64,000 nucleotides of DNA from Pseudomonas kuykendallii (GCF_900106975.1 NZ_FNNU01000002.1:124001-188000); one strand, 5' to 3'. Positions 16,224 through 25,341 are shown, numbered from the stretch's first letter. The notes: generated by a model not told the origin, from the sequence alone. A program made the numbers and translations.

Positions 16224-16724
16224 TCAAGCGACTTTACCGCCGGTACGTTCGAAACCGCTGTCGGCGACTTTACCGCCGGTACGCTCGAAACCGCTGTCGG
16301 CAACTTTACCGCCAGTGCGTTCGAAGCCGCTGTCGGCAACTTTGCCACCGGTGCGTTCGAAGCCGCTGTCGGCGACTTTGCCACCGGTGCGCTCGAAACC
16401 GCTGTCGGCGACTTTGCCACCGGTGCGTTCGAAGCCGCTGTCGGCGACTTTGCCACCGGTGCGCTCGAAACCGCTGTCGGCGACTTTGCCACCGGTGCGC
16501 TCGAAACCGCTGTCGGCGACTTTGCCACCGGTGCGTTCGAAACCGCTGTCAGCGACCTTGCCGCCGATACGCTCGAAGCCACTGTCGGCTTGGGGATTGA
16601 CGATCTGGTGGTAGGCGCTGGCGGCCTTGGCTTCGCCCAGGAACGGTTGGGGCGACTGCGGAAGGGCGAAAGCGGTGGAGGTCAGGGTGGCCAGAATCAC
16701 GCTTGCAAGGATTTGAGTTTTCAT
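16224..16724 (-). CDS. Secreted protein of ten 12-residue tandem repeats
   Basis: 166 aa. Residues 1-20 form a clear signal peptide (cleavage near AFA). A short linker follows (about residues 21-45), then ten copies of ADSGFERTGGKV up to residue 165 and a final Ala. Only the first copy differs in amino acid sequence (Ile for Thr at position 8 of the unit). The ribosome site GAGGAG lies 8 bases before ATG. There are no Cys residues and no membrane span after the signal, so it is probably periplasmic or exported. Each unit has acidic (D, E) and basic (R, K) residues and Gly pairs, compatible with a short beta-hairpin or turn repeat. I do not recognise the family and assign no function. Confidence 0.82.
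   Translation of the reverse strand: MKTQILASVILATLTSTAFALPQSPQPFLGEAKAASAYHQIVNPQADSGFERIGGKVADSGFERTGGKVADSGFERTGGKVADSGFERTGGKVADSGFERTGGKVADSGFERTGGKVADSGFERTGGKVADSGFERTGGKVADSGFERTGGKVADSGFERTGGKVA
16230..16589 (-). repeat. 36-bp coding tandem repeat array, ten units
   Basis: Ten in-frame 36-bp units run without spacers. They differ from one another mostly at third codon positions (for example GCG-TTC-GAA versus GCG-CTC-GAA on the plus strand), with a single amino acid change. The period is a multiple of three, so several frames on both strands stay open here. Confidence 0.95.
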
Positions 16725-16775
16725 TTGAGTGGCTCCTCATGGGGGGCGATAAGTGGGGTACGGAGCCAATACTAC

Positions 16776-16803
16776 TCAGGAAAATTCGATCAAAAAGTCG
16801 TTC
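16776..16803 (-). promoter_or_regulatory. Candidate AlgU (sigma-22) promoter of the repeat protein
   Basis: GAACGA followed by 16 bases and TCCTGA (or 17 bases and CCTGA) lies about 50 bp before the start codon. This approximates the AlgU/RpoE consensus GAACTT-N16/17-TCTGA. Match is partial; the -35 core GAAC is intact. Tentative. Confidence 0.3.
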
Positions 16804-17033
16804 CAGGGAATAGTAAAGATCGACTTCATTGATGCTTGGTGAAAATCCAGCCATTTCAGGCAGTTAAGGCTGCACCAAAGCGATTCGCCGGCTTTGGTGG
16901 CGCCCTTTGGGTGTGCATTTTCAGTCGCCGCCGCTGGGATGTTGGCGAAGCTTTCGGGGAGTCATCGCCGGGGTTTTCCAGTCGATAGGTAGGAGCGCTG
17001 CATCCGTCCGCGGCGCCTGGCTGGAGGGAGCGC

Positions 17034-19079
17034 ATGACGCGTGCAAAGAAGATTCTGATCTGGAGTGTTGCCGGGCTGCTGCTGTTGCTGGCCGCGCTGG
17101 TGGTGTTCGTCGCCACCTTCGACTGGAACCGCGCGAAGCCGACGATCAACGAGAAGGTGTCGGAGGCGCTCGGACGGCCGTTCGCCATCGACGGCAATCT
17201 CGCCGTGGAGTGGCGCCGCGAGCCCGACGAGAAAGGCTGGCGCGGGCAGGTGCCCTGGCCGCACGTGAGCGCCGAGAAGCTGCGTGTCGGCAACCCGGAA
17301 TGGGCCAAGGGCGATCATATGGTGGCGCTGGAGCGGGTCGAGGCGAGTCTGTCGCCGCTGGCCCTGCTGTCGAAGACCGTGCGCATTCCGCGCATCCAGC
17401 TGACCGCCGCCGATGCCGAGCTCGAACGCCTCGCCGATGGCCGCGACAACTGGACCTTCGATCTGGGCAGTGACGAGCCGAAGGACGAGGAGCCGTCGCC
17501 CTGGACGCTGGACATCGGCACCATCGGCTTCGACAAGGGCCAGGTGCGCTATGACGACCGAACCCTGCAGGCCAAGGTCCAGGTCGACGTGCAGCCGCTG
17601 GGCAAGCCGATCCCGTTCAGCGATATCGTCGGCAAGGCGCGGGCCGACGCCGGCACGCAACAGGGCGCTGCGGCGCAGGATTATGCGTTCGCCTGGCAGG
17701 CCAAGGGCAGCTACCGCGCGCAGCCGGTGAGCGGCGAGGGCAAGGTCGGCGGCCTGCTGGCGCTGCAGGACGCCGCCCAGCCGTTCCCGGTGCAGGTGGA
17801 TCTGCGCGCCGGCGCGACCCGCGTGCAGGTGGAAGGCACGCTCACCGATCCGAAGAACCTCGGCGCGCTCGACCTGCGCCTGCGGATGTCCGGTGACAGC
17901 CTCGGCAACCTGCAGCCGCTGATCGGCGTGGTCCTGCCGGACAGTCCGAAATACGCCACCGACGGGCGCCTGATCGCGCGGCTGCGGGACGCCGACGGCG
18001 CCAGCTACGAATACCGCGAGTTCAACGGCCGCATCGGCGACAGCGACATCCATGGCAGCCTGACCTTCGTCGCGCGCCAGCCGCGGCCGAAGCTTTCCGG
18101 CACGCTGACCTCCAACCAGTTGCTGTTCAGCGACCTGGCCCCGTTGATCGGCGCCGACTCCAACGAAGAGAAGAAAGCCCGTGGCGAATCCAGCGTGCAG
18201 CCGACGGACAAGGTGCTGCCTTACGAGCGGTTCGAGACCGAGGCCTGGCGCAGCATGGACGCCGACGTCAGCTTCACCGGCAGGAAGATCGTGCATGGCG
18301 AGACGCTACCGATCAGCGACCTGACCACCCATGTGGTCCTCAACGACGGCGCGCTGAGCCTGGAACCGCTGCGCTTCGGCATGGCCGGCGGCACGCTGGA
18401 TACGCACATCGTCCTCGACGGCCGGCAGACGCCGTTGCGCGGCAGCGCGCAGCTCAAGGCGCGCCAGCTCAAGCTCAAGCAGCTGTTCCCGTCGGTGCAG
18501 GCGATGCAGAGCAGCCTCGGCGAGCTGAACGGCGACGCCAGCATCGCCGGCACCGGCAACTCGGTGGCGGCGCTGCTCGGTTCGGCCAACGGCGACCTGC
18601 GCCTGCTGATGAACGACGGCGTGGTTAGTCGCGGCCTGATGGAAATCGCCGGGTTGAACGTCGGGAATTACCTGGCGAGCCGGTTGTTCGGCGACGACGA
18701 GGTGCAGATCAACTGCGCCGCTGCCGACCTCGGCATCAAGGACGGCCTGGCCACCAGCCGGGTGTTCCTGCTCGATACCGAGAACTCGGTGATCCGCATC
18801 GACGGCTGGGCGAACATGAAGACCGAGCAGCTGGATTTCGACATCGTGCCCAAGTCCAAGGGTGTGCGGATCATCTCGCTGCGCTCGCCGCTCTATGTGC
18901 GCGGAACCTTCAAGGAGCCGAAGCCGGGCGTTCACGCCGGCCAGTTGGTGGCGCGCGGTGCGGGGCTGATCGCGCTGGGCGTGGCAGTGGCGCCGGTGGC
19001 CGGGTTGCTGGCGCTGGTGGCGCCCAGCGGTGGCCAGGCCGACCAGTGCGCGCCGGTGCTCCAGCAGATGAAGAAGTGA
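17034..19079 (+). CDS. AsmA family protein
   Basis: 681 aa. One N-terminal membrane helix (about residues 7-29) is followed by the AsmA opening (FDWNRAKPTINEKVSEALGRPFAIDGNL) and a long beta-rich periplasmic body with a C-terminal AsmA_2 region (LDTENSVIRIDGWANMKTEQLDFDIVP). AsmA-like proteins are inner-membrane-anchored beta-groove proteins linked to outer membrane lipid transport and assembly. ATG 17034 is preceded by GGAGGGAG. It is convergent with dbpA. Confidence 0.88.
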   Translation: MTRAKKILIWSVAGLLLLLAALVVFVATFDWNRAKPTINEKVSEALGRPFAIDGNLAVEWRREPDEKGWRGQVPWPHVSAEKLRVGNPEWAKGDHMVALERVEASLSPLALLSKTVRIPRIQLTAADAELERLADGRDNWTFDLGSDEPKDEEPSPWTLDIGTIGFDKGQVRYDDRTLQAKVQVDVQPLGKPIPFSDIVGKARADAGTQQGAAAQDYAFAWQAKGSYRAQPVSGEGKVGGLLALQDAAQPFPVQVDLRAGATRVQVEGTLTDPKNLGALDLRLRMSGDSLGNLQPLIGVVLPDSPKYATDGRLIARLRDADGASYEYREFNGRIGDSDIHGSLTFVARQPRPKLSGTLTSNQLLFSDLAPLIGADSNEEKKARGESSVQPTDKVLPYERFETEAWRSMDADVSFTGRKIVHGETLPISDLTTHVVLNDGALSLEPLRFGMAGGTLDTHIVLDGRQTPLRGSAQLKARQLKLKQLFPSVQAMQSSLGELNGDASIAGTGNSVAALLGSANGDLRLLMNDGVVSRGLMEIAGLNVGNYLASRLFGDDEVQINCAAADLGIKDGLATSRVFLLDTENSVIRIDGWANMKTEQLDFDIVPKSKGVRIISLRSPLYVRGTFKEPKPGVHAGQLVARGAGLIALGVAVAPVAGLLALVAPSGGQADQCAPVLQQMKK

Positions 19080-19100
19080 GCCGCAGCGCCGTCGGACGGA

Positions 19101-19128
19101 CATGGCGGGCGCTCGACGGCCCGCCATG
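19101..19128. terminator. Hairpin between convergent asmA-type gene and dbpA
   Basis: A perfect 10-bp inverted repeat (CATGGCGGGC / GCCCGCCATG) with an eight-base loop lies in the 57-bp gap between the two stop codons. No strong U-tract, so its efficiency is uncertain. Confidence 0.55.
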
Positions 19129-19136
19129 CGCCGCCC

Positions 19137-20516
19137 TCAGAGCATCCGGACCTTGAACGACTTGCCCTTGATCCTGCCCTCGGCGAGGCGCTTGAGCGCC
19201 TGACGGGCGATCCCGCGTTCGACGGCGACGAACGCCTGGAAGTCGAAGATCGCGATCTTGCCGACCTGGGCGCCGGGAATGCCGGCCTCGCCGGTGAGCG
19301 CGCCGAGGATGTCGCCGGGGCGGATCTTCTCCTTGCGTCCGCCGTTGATGCACAAGGTCGTCATTGGCGCCTGCAGCGGCGCGCCATCGCGGGGTTTCAG
19401 GCTGTTCAGCGGGTGCCAGTTGAGCGGCGCCTTCTGCAGCGTCTCGATGGCCTGGGCGCGATGCGCCTCGGCGGGAGCGACCAGGCTCATCGCCAGGCCC
19501 TTGTTGCCGGCGCGCCCGGTGCGGCCGACCCGGTGGATGTGGATTTCCGGATCGCGCGCCAGTTCGACGTTGATCACCATGTCCAGCGCATCGATGTCCA
19601 GCCCGCGGGCCGCGACATCGGTGGCCACCAGCACCGACAGGCTGCGGTTGGCGAACATCGCCAGCACCTGGTCGCGGTCGCGCTGCTCCAGGTCGCCGTT
19701 CAGCGCCATCGCCGAAATGCCGTGGGCGCCGAGGTGCTCGACCAGCTCCTGGCACTGCTGCTTGGTGAAGCAGAAGGCCACGCAGGATTCCGGTCGGTAG
19801 GCCGCGAGCAGCTTGAGCACGGCATCCATGCGCTGCTCGGGTGCGATCTCGTAGAAGCGCTGCTCGATCTGCTCGCCATCGTGCAGGGCTTCGATGCGGA
19901 CCTGCTGCGGGTCGCGCATGAACACCGCGGAGAGCTGCTTGATCGCCGCCGGGTAGGTGGCGGAGAACAGCAGCGTCTGCCGCTTCTTCGGGGTCTGCCC
20001 GATGATCTCGGCGATGGCGTCGTAGAAGCCCATGTCGAGCATGCGGTCGGCTTCGTCGAGTATCAGCGTATTGAGCCCGTCGAGTTTCAGCGTGCCCTTC
20101 TTCAGGTGCTCCTGGATGCGTCCCGGCGTCCCGACGATGACGTGGGCGCCGTGCTCCAGCGAGCCGATCTGCGGGCCGATGGAGACGCCGCCGCAGAGCG
20201 TGAGGATCTTGATGTTGTCGGCGGCGCGGGCCAGCCGGCGCAGCTCCTTGGCGACCTGGTCGGCGAGTTCGCGGGTCGGGCAGAGCACCAGGGCCTGGCA
20301 GCCGAAGTAGCGCGGGTTGAGCGGGTTCAGCAGGCCGATGCCGAACGCGGCGGTCTTGCCGCTGCCGGTCTTGGCCTGGGCGATCAGGTCCATGCCCTTG
20401 AGAATCACCGGCAGGCTCTGCGCCTGGATCGGCGTCATCGACGCGTAGCCGAGCGCCTCTAGGTTGGCCAGCATGGCCGCGGAAAGCGGCAGGGAGGAAA
20501 AAGCGGTCGTGGTCAC
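19137..20516 (-). CDS. dbpA: ATP-dependent RNA helicase DbpA
   Basis: 459 aa, the normal DbpA length. DEAD-box motifs are intact: Q-motif region, AKTGSGKT (48-55), PTRELA, DEAD in LILDEADRMLDMG, SAT, and HRVGRTGRAG. The C-terminal domain (AIFDFQAFVAVERGIARQALKRL) is the RNA-binding module that targets DbpA to helix 92 of 23S rRNA during assembly of the 50S ribosomal subunit. Single-gene unit. Confidence 0.93.
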   Translation of the reverse strand: MTTTAFSSLPLSAAMLANLEALGYASMTPIQAQSLPVILKGMDLIAQAKTGSGKTAAFGIGLLNPLNPRYFGCQALVLCPTRELADQVAKELRRLARAADNIKILTLCGGVSIGPQIGSLEHGAHVIVGTPGRIQEHLKKGTLKLDGLNTLILDEADRMLDMGFYDAIAEIIGQTPKKRQTLLFSATYPAAIKQLSAVFMRDPQQVRIEALHDGEQIEQRFYEIAPEQRMDAVLKLLAAYRPESCVAFCFTKQQCQELVEHLGAHGISAMALNGDLEQRDRDQVLAMFANRSLSVLVATDVAARGLDIDALDMVINVELARDPEIHIHRVGRTGRAGNKGLAMSLVAPAEAHRAQAIETLQKAPLNWHPLNSLKPRDGAPLQAPMTTLCINGGRKEKIRPGDILGALTGEAGIPGAQVGKIAIFDFQAFVAVERGIARQALKRLAEGRIKGKSFKVRML

Positions 20517-20634
20517 GGAAGCGGCCTGGGGTGCGGAAATGTCGCGCAGTGTAACAGGCGCGCCGCGCGCGGCTCAGGCCGCCAGGCGGCTCTCGGGCGC
20601 GAGCCCGGGCCGGCAGCGTAGCAAGATCGTCGGT

Positions 20635-20685
20635 ACTGCACCCCTCTCCCATTCATGGGAGAGGGGCTGGGGGAGAGGGAGGAGG
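20635..20685. repeat. Palindromic intergenic repeat (CCCCTCTCCC type)
   Basis: CCCCTCTCCC-ATTCAT-GGGAGAGGGG is a perfect 10-bp hairpin, followed by CTGGGGGAGAGGG. This kind of element recurs between genes in many GC-rich proteobacteria. It lies in the 224-bp gap upstream of dbpA and downstream of the MFS gene, and may act as a terminator for the latter. Only one copy is in the window, so repetitiveness is from memory. Confidence 0.5.
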
Positions 20686-20740
20686 CTGATCGAGTTCGAC
20701 CACCGCTGACGTGAACAGCCTTACGGGCCTGAACCGCGCC

Positions 20741-22159
20741 TCAGCCTTCCACCTCGATCTTGCTGTCGATGTCCGTGCCGTTGCGGCCCTGGCGGTCATC
20801 GAGCTGGAGGAAAATGAACGCGGCCAGCATCGACAGCCCGCCGATGCAGAGGAAGGTCATCTGGAAGGCGTGCAGCACCGAGCCGCCGTCGTCCAGGGTG
20901 AAGCCGCCGAGCAGCGCCGCGGCGGAGGCCACGCCGAGGCTCATCGCCAGTTGCACCACCACCGAGAGCAGGCTGTTGCCACTGCTGGCTTCCTCGTCGC
21001 GCAAGCCGATCAGGGTGATGGTGTTCATCGCGGTGAACTGCAGCGAGTTGATCGCGCCGATGAAGGCCAACTGGACCAGCAGCACCGGGTACGGCAGGCC
21101 CTCGCCGGCCAGCGCCAGGCTGGCGATCAGCGCGCCGAGCAGCAGGGTGTTGCCGGTGAGGATGTTGCGGTAGCCGAGACGGTCGATCAGCGGCTTTGCC
21201 AGCGGCTTCATCGCCATCGCCGCGGCGGCCAGCGGGATCATGCTCATCCCGGCCTGGGCCGGCGAATAACCCATCGCCACCTGCAGCAGCAGCGGCGTGA
21301 GGAACGGCAGCGCGCCGCTGCCCAAGCGTGCGAACAGGTTGCCGAGGATGCCCACGGCGAAGCTGCGGTTGGCGAACAGACTGGGGCTGAACAGCGGTTT
21401 GTCGACCTTGCCGGCACGCAGCCAGTAGGCGGCGAGGCAGGCGAGGCCGCCGACCAGCAGGAGCATCACCCGCACGTGTGGCAGTTTCAGCTCGCCGAGG
21501 CCCTCCAGAGCGATGGTGATCAGCACCATCGCCGCGCCGAACAGGGCGAAGCCGACGCCGTCGAAGCGCGTGCGTTCGGCGCCGCGCAGGTCCGGCATGT
21601 AGCGCAGCGCGGCCCAGCAGCCGAGCGCGCCGACCGGCAGGTTGATCAGGAAGATCCAGTGCCAGGAGGCGTATTCCACCAGCCAGCCGCCGAGGGTCGG
21701 GCCTATCAGCGGGCCTACCAGGCCGGGCAGGGTGATGAAGCTCATGATCCGCACCAGGTCGCTGCGCGGGTAGGCGCGCAGCACCACCAGGCGTCCCACC
21801 GGCATCATCAGCGCGCCGCCGATGGCCTGCAGCACACGGGCGCAGACCAGTTGGCTGAAATTGTGCGAGAGCGCGCAGAGCAGCGAACCGACGCTGAACA
21901 GCAGGATCGCGGCGAAGAAGATCCGCCGCGTGCCGAAGCGGTCGGCGATCCAGCCGGAGGCTGGGATCAGCAGTGCCACGGTGAGCATGTAGGCGATCAC
22001 CACGCCCTGCATGCGCAGCGGGTTCTCGGCGAGATCGGCGGCCATCGCCGGCAGCGCGGTGTTGAGGATGGTCCCGTCCAGGGTCTGCATGAAGAAGGCG
22101 ATGGCCACGATCCAGGGCAGGAAGCGGGCGGTGCGGGCGTCGAGCGTAGGCAGAGGCAT
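20741..22159 (-). CDS. mdtD: MdtD-type multidrug MFS transporter (DHA2 family)
   Basis: 472 aa with about 14 membrane spans. The early motif D(G)TILNTALPAMA (LDGTILNTALPAMAADL) and the motif GWIADRFGTRRIF define the DHA2 drug:H+ antiporters, and VGPLIGPTLGGWLVEYASWHWIFLINLPVG is motif C of the exporters. Length and sequence resemble E. coli MdtD (471 aa). Proton-driven efflux at the inner membrane; substrates are not predictable. A LysR regulator gene lies 60 bp upstream in the same direction. Confidence 0.82.
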   Translation of the reverse strand: MPLPTLDARTARFLPWIVAIAFFMQTLDGTILNTALPAMAADLAENPLRMQGVVIAYMLTVALLIPASGWIADRFGTRRIFFAAILLFSVGSLLCALSHNFSQLVCARVLQAIGGALMMPVGRLVVLRAYPRSDLVRIMSFITLPGLVGPLIGPTLGGWLVEYASWHWIFLINLPVGALGCWAALRYMPDLRGAERTRFDGVGFALFGAAMVLITIALEGLGELKLPHVRVMLLLVGGLACLAAYWLRAGKVDKPLFSPSLFANRSFAVGILGNLFARLGSGALPFLTPLLLQVAMGYSPAQAGMSMIPLAAAAMAMKPLAKPLIDRLGYRNILTGNTLLLGALIASLALAGEGLPYPVLLVQLAFIGAINSLQFTAMNTITLIGLRDEEASSGNSLLSVVVQLAMSLGVASAAALLGGFTLDDGGSVLHAFQMTFLCIGGLSMLAAFIFLQLDDRQGRNGTDIDSKIEVEG

Positions 22160-22219
22160 GGCGATCCGGATCAGAAGGGCGTGCTGTTTAGATAGCGTGC
22201 GCAGGCGGGGTTCCGGCGG

Positions 22220-23116
22220 TCAACCGCTTCCGGCTGCCTCCAGAAGCTCGATCATCTGCGCGAAACAGGCATCGGCGAGCGCCGAGCGCGGCTCGCTGTG
22301 ACGCATGATCAGGCCCAGCGGCGCGAGCGTATGGGCGTCGTCGATCGGGTGCAGGCAAAGATTCTCCACCAGCCCGGCGAGCCCGCTGTCCAGCGGCATC
22401 ACCGCGCAGCAGAGGCCGCCGCGCACCGCCTGGAGCAACTGGTGCACCGCGTCGGTCTCCAGCAGCGGCTGTACCTTCAGACCGCGGGAACGGAACGCGT
22501 GGTCGATGGACTGGCGAAAGTGCATGCCGCCGGACAGCATTCCCAGCGGCAGCTCGATGAGCGCGTCCCAGCTCAGCGCGCCAGCACCGAACGTGAAGTG
22601 GGCCGGATCGTAGAGCAGGCCCATGCGCGTCTCGAGCAGCGCCAGGCTGTGGAAATGCCGCGCATCCAGCCCGTCCAGGTAGGAGAGGCCGAGGTCCAGC
22701 CGGTTGCTCGCGAGCTGTTCGAGGATCTGCTCCGAACTCAGTGCCGAGAGCTGGAAGCGCAGGCTCGGGTGGCGCTGGTTGAGGCGTCGCAGCAGCGGCA
22801 ACGGGTCGAAGCTGGACAGCGGCACCATGCCTAGCCGCAGGGTGCCGACCAGGTTGCCGCGGCAGGCGGCGGCCTCCGCCTGCAGGCCGTCGACCGCCGC
22901 CAGAGTGGTCCGCGCCCAGGCCAGGATGCGTTCGCCCGGCTCGGTGAAACCCTCGAAACGCTGGCCGCGCCGCACCAGCTCCAGGCCGAGTTCCTCTTCC
23001 AGGCCGCGCAGGCGCATCGACAGGGTCGGCTGGGTGATATGGCAGCGCGCCGCGGCCTGGCCGAAATGGCGCGTCTCGTCGAGGGCGATCAGAAAACGCA
23101 GCTGCTTGATGTCCAC
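22220..23116 (-). CDS. LysR-family transcriptional regulator
   Basis: 298 aa. The winged HTH is at residues 1-60 (MDIKQLRFLIALDETRHFGQAAARCHITQPTLSMRLRGLEEELG), with a full effector-binding region of the hydrogen-peroxide/CynR-like class size. It lies between yrfG, 3 bp upstream, and the MFS gene, 60 bp downstream, all on the minus strand, so it may be co-transcribed with both and may regulate the exporter. The effector is unknown. Confidence 0.87.
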   Translation of the reverse strand: MDIKQLRFLIALDETRHFGQAAARCHITQPTLSMRLRGLEEELGLELVRRGQRFEGFTEPGERILAWARTTLAAVDGLQAEAAACRGNLVGTLRLGMVPLSSFDPLPLLRRLNQRHPSLRFQLSALSSEQILEQLASNRLDLGLSYLDGLDARHFHSLALLETRMGLLYDPAHFTFGAGALSWDALIELPLGMLSGGMHFRQSIDHAFRSRGLKVQPLLETDAVHQLLQAVRGGLCCAVMPLDSGLAGLVENLCLHPIDDAHTLAPLGLIMRHSEPRSALADACFAQMIELLEAAGSG

Positions 23117-23119
23117 GGC

Positions 23120-23794
23120 TCAGGCCTCCGCCAGAGTGCCGGGCAGCACCTGGCGATAATCCTCGACGGCGGCGAACTCCTCGGTGTCGCGCAACTGGCC
23201 GCGGCTGTCCGGCTGGCGCACGGCGAGCAACTGGGCGACGCCGAACTGCCGCGCGCTGCGCAGGATCGGCAGGCTGTCGTCGATGAACAGGCTGCGCGCC
23301 GGATCGAACCCGAAGTCCTCTTGCAGGGCGAACCAGAACTGCTGGTCTTCCTTGGGAAAGCCGTAGTCGTGGGAGCTGATGAGGCGGTCGAAATAGGGCG
23401 CCAGGGCGACCTTCTCCATCTTCAGCGACAGCGAATCGCGGTGTGCGTTGGTGATCAGCGCGACCCGCTTGCCGGCGGCGCGCACGGCGGCGAGGAAGGT
23501 GTCGGCGTCGGGCCGCAGGGCGATCAGGTGGGCCACTTCACGCTTGATCTCGCGGATCGACAGGCCCAGCTCGCGGCTCCAGAAATCCGTGCAGTACCAG
23601 TTCAGCGTGCCGGCGTGCTCGCGGAACAGCGGCAGCAGCTCGGCGCGGGCCCGCTCGGCGGACACGCCGTGATGCTCGGCATAGCGCCGCGGCAGGTGTT
23701 CCAGCCAGAAGTGGTTGTCGAAGTGCAGGTCGAGCAGGGTGCCGTCCATGTCGAGCAGCACGGTGTCGATTTCGGACCAGGGCAGGGTGGTCAT
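23120..23794 (-). CDS. yrfG: GMP/IMP nucleotidase, YrfG-type HAD hydrolase
   Basis: 224 aa HAD-superfamily enzyme. Motif I DMDGT (Asp15, Asp17), motif II ITNAH, a Lys in GFPKEDQQFW and motif IV FIDDSLPIL are present. The helical cap between motif I and II and overall length fit YrfG, which dephosphorylates purine mononucleotides. It is divergent from nudE, an arrangement I also recall in P. aeruginosa and enterobacteria, which supports the name. Confidence 0.86.
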   Translation of the reverse strand: MTTLPWSEIDTVLLDMDGTLLDLHFDNHFWLEHLPRRYAEHHGVSAERARAELLPLFREHAGTLNWYCTDFWSRELGLSIREIKREVAHLIALRPDADTFLAAVRAAGKRVALITNAHRDSLSLKMEKVALAPYFDRLISSHDYGFPKEDQQFWFALQEDFGFDPARSLFIDDSLPILRSARQFGVAQLLAVRQPDSRGQLRDTEEFAAVEDYRQVLPGTLAEA

Positions 23795-23894
23795 GGCGGG
23801 TTCCTCGCGGCCGGTCGCGCTGGGCGGTGAATCTCCGACGGGGATAATCGGGAAAGGCGCGGTATGATACCCGTTCGCGCCAAGGAGTCAGCCC

Positions 23895-24461
23895 ATGCGT
23901 CAGAAACCCACCGTACTCGCCCGCGAGATCGTCGCCAAAAGTCGCCTGTTTTCCGTCGAGGAGTTGCAGTTGCGCTTCTCCAACGGCGTCGAGCGGACCT
24001 ACGAACGGCTCGCCAGCAAGGGCGTCGGCTACGGCGCGGTGATGATCGTGGCGCTGACCGACAGCGATCACGCGCTGCTGGTGGAGGAGTATTGCGCGGG
24101 CACCGACGACTACCAGTTGTCGCTGCCCAAGGGCCTCATCGAGCCGGGCGAGGACGTGCTGGTCGCCGCCGAGCGCGAGCTCAAGGAAGAGGCCGGCTTC
24201 GGCGCGCGGCGCCTGGAATACCTCACCGAGCTGTCGCTGTCGCCGGGCTACATGAGCCAGAAGATCCAGGTGGTGCTGGCCCGCGACCTTTATCCGGAAA
24301 GCCTGCCGGGCGACGAGCCCGAGCCGCTGGGCGTCAGCCAGGTCAACCTGCGCGAACTGTCGAGCCTGGTGCAGCACCCGCAGTTCAGCGAGGGCCGCGC
24401 CCTGGCGGCGTTGTACCTGGCGCGCGACCTGCTTGCCCAGCGCGGCGAATTCGTCCTGTGA
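23895..24461 (+). CDS. nudE: ADP compounds hydrolase NudE
   Basis: 188 aa with a perfect Nudix box at residues 80-102 (G-x5-E-x7-REL-x-EE-x-G-F). NudE hydrolyses ADP-ribose, NADH and diadenosine compounds. The gene overlaps cysQ by the four bases GTGA, so the two are translationally coupled. It diverges from yrfG with a 100-bp gap holding both promoters. Confidence 0.92.
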   Translation: MRQKPTVLAREIVAKSRLFSVEELQLRFSNGVERTYERLASKGVGYGAVMIVALTDSDHALLVEEYCAGTDDYQLSLPKGLIEPGEDVLVAAERELKEEAGFGARRLEYLTELSLSPGYMSQKIQVVLARDLYPESLPGDEPEPLGVSQVNLRELSSLVQHPQFSEGRALAALYLARDLLAQRGEFVL

Positions 24462-25279
24462 GCGCCGCTCTGCTGCCCGCGGTGATCGAGCTGGTGCAGC
24501 GCGCCGGCGCGGCGATCATGCCCTACTGGCGCAGCGACCTGGCGGTGCGGGAAAAGTCCGACGCCTCGCCGGTCACCGCCGCCGATCTCGCCGCCCATCG
24601 GGTGCTGGCGGACGGCCTGCGGGCGCTCGATCCGACGATTCCGGTGCTGTCCGAGGAGGATTGCGAGATCGCCCTGGGCGAGCGCGAACGCTGGCAGCGC
24701 TGGTGGCTGGTCGACCCGCTGGACGGCACCAAGGAGTTCATCGCCGGCTCCGAGGAATTCACCGTCAACGTCGCCCTGATCGAGCGCGGCCGCGTGCTGT
24801 TCGGTGTGGTCGGGATTCCCTGTTCCGGGCGCTGCTATTACGGCGGCGCCGGCAGCGGTGCGTTCCTGTGCGAGCGCGATGGCGCGCCCATGCCGATCGC
24901 CGTGCGCGCGCAGCCGGCGGAGCGTTTCACCGTAGTTGCCAGCCGCCGCCATTCCAGCCCGGCGCAGGAACGCCTGCTGCAGGGGCTGAGCGAGCGCTTT
25001 GGCGACCTGCAGCTGGCCAGCGTCGGCAGCTCGTTGAAGTTCTGCCTGCTCGCCGAGGGCGCGGCCGACTGTTATCCGCGCCTGGCCCCCACCTCGCAGT
25101 GGGACACCGCGGCGGCCCAGGGCGTGCTCGAAGGCGCGGGCGGCGAGGTGCTCGACATCCACGGCGCGCCGCTGGCCTACGAGGCGCGCGAGTCCTACCT
25201 CAACCCGCATTTCCTCGCCCTGCCGAAGGCGGTGGACTGGCGCGACGACCTGGTGCGGCTGGCGCAACGGCTGGACTGA
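24458..25279 (+). CDS. cysQ: 3'(2'),5'-bisphosphate nucleotidase CysQ
   Basis: 273 aa inositol monophosphatase-fold enzyme. Metal-binding motifs are EE (66-67), DPLDGT (86-91, in WWLVDPLDGTKEF) and a C-terminal WDTAAAQGVLEGAGG. CysQ removes the 3'-phosphate of PAP(S) made in sulfate assimilation. GTG 24458 is the start, inside the nudE stop context. In P. aeruginosa I recall cysQ next to fabY; here the iron module at 25.3-30.6 kb lies between them. Confidence 0.92.
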   Translation: MSAALLPAVIELVQRAGAAIMPYWRSDLAVREKSDASPVTAADLAAHRVLADGLRALDPTIPVLSEEDCEIALGERERWQRWWLVDPLDGTKEFIAGSEEFTVNVALIERGRVLFGVVGIPCSGRCYYGGAGSGAFLCERDGAPMPIAVRAQPAERFTVVASRRHSSPAQERLLQGLSERFGDLQLASVGSSLKFCLLAEGAADCYPRLAPTSQWDTAAAQGVLEGAGGEVLDIHGAPLAYEARESYLNPHFLALPKAVDWRDDLVRLAQRLD

Positions 25280-25300
25280 TCGCCGCTGGAAGCCCTTTAT

Positions 25301-25319
25301 GATATTAATTATCATTTGC
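25301..25319. promoter_or_regulatory. Fur-box-like site upstream of the ECF sigma gene
   Basis: GATATTAATTATCATTTGC matches the 19-bp Fur consensus GATAATGATAATCATTATC at 14 positions by my count. It sits 23 bp before the sigma factor start codon and is the most A/T-rich spot nearby. It would make the module iron-repressed. Confidence 0.7.
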
Positions 25320-25341
25320 TCGAAATGGGCGGGGGATTTCC

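Noticed and set aside
16177..16614. Several long open frames on both strands through the 36-bp array, and a possible CRISPR
   Set aside because: The period is a multiple of three, so alternative frames stay open automatically. The units abut without spacers, which excludes a CRISPR array. The minus-strand frame has the signal peptide and ribosome site.
20711..22195. 494-codon plus-strand frame over the MFS gene
   Set aside because: Antisense shadow rich in His, Gln and Glu; the minus strand encodes a clear 14-span transporter.
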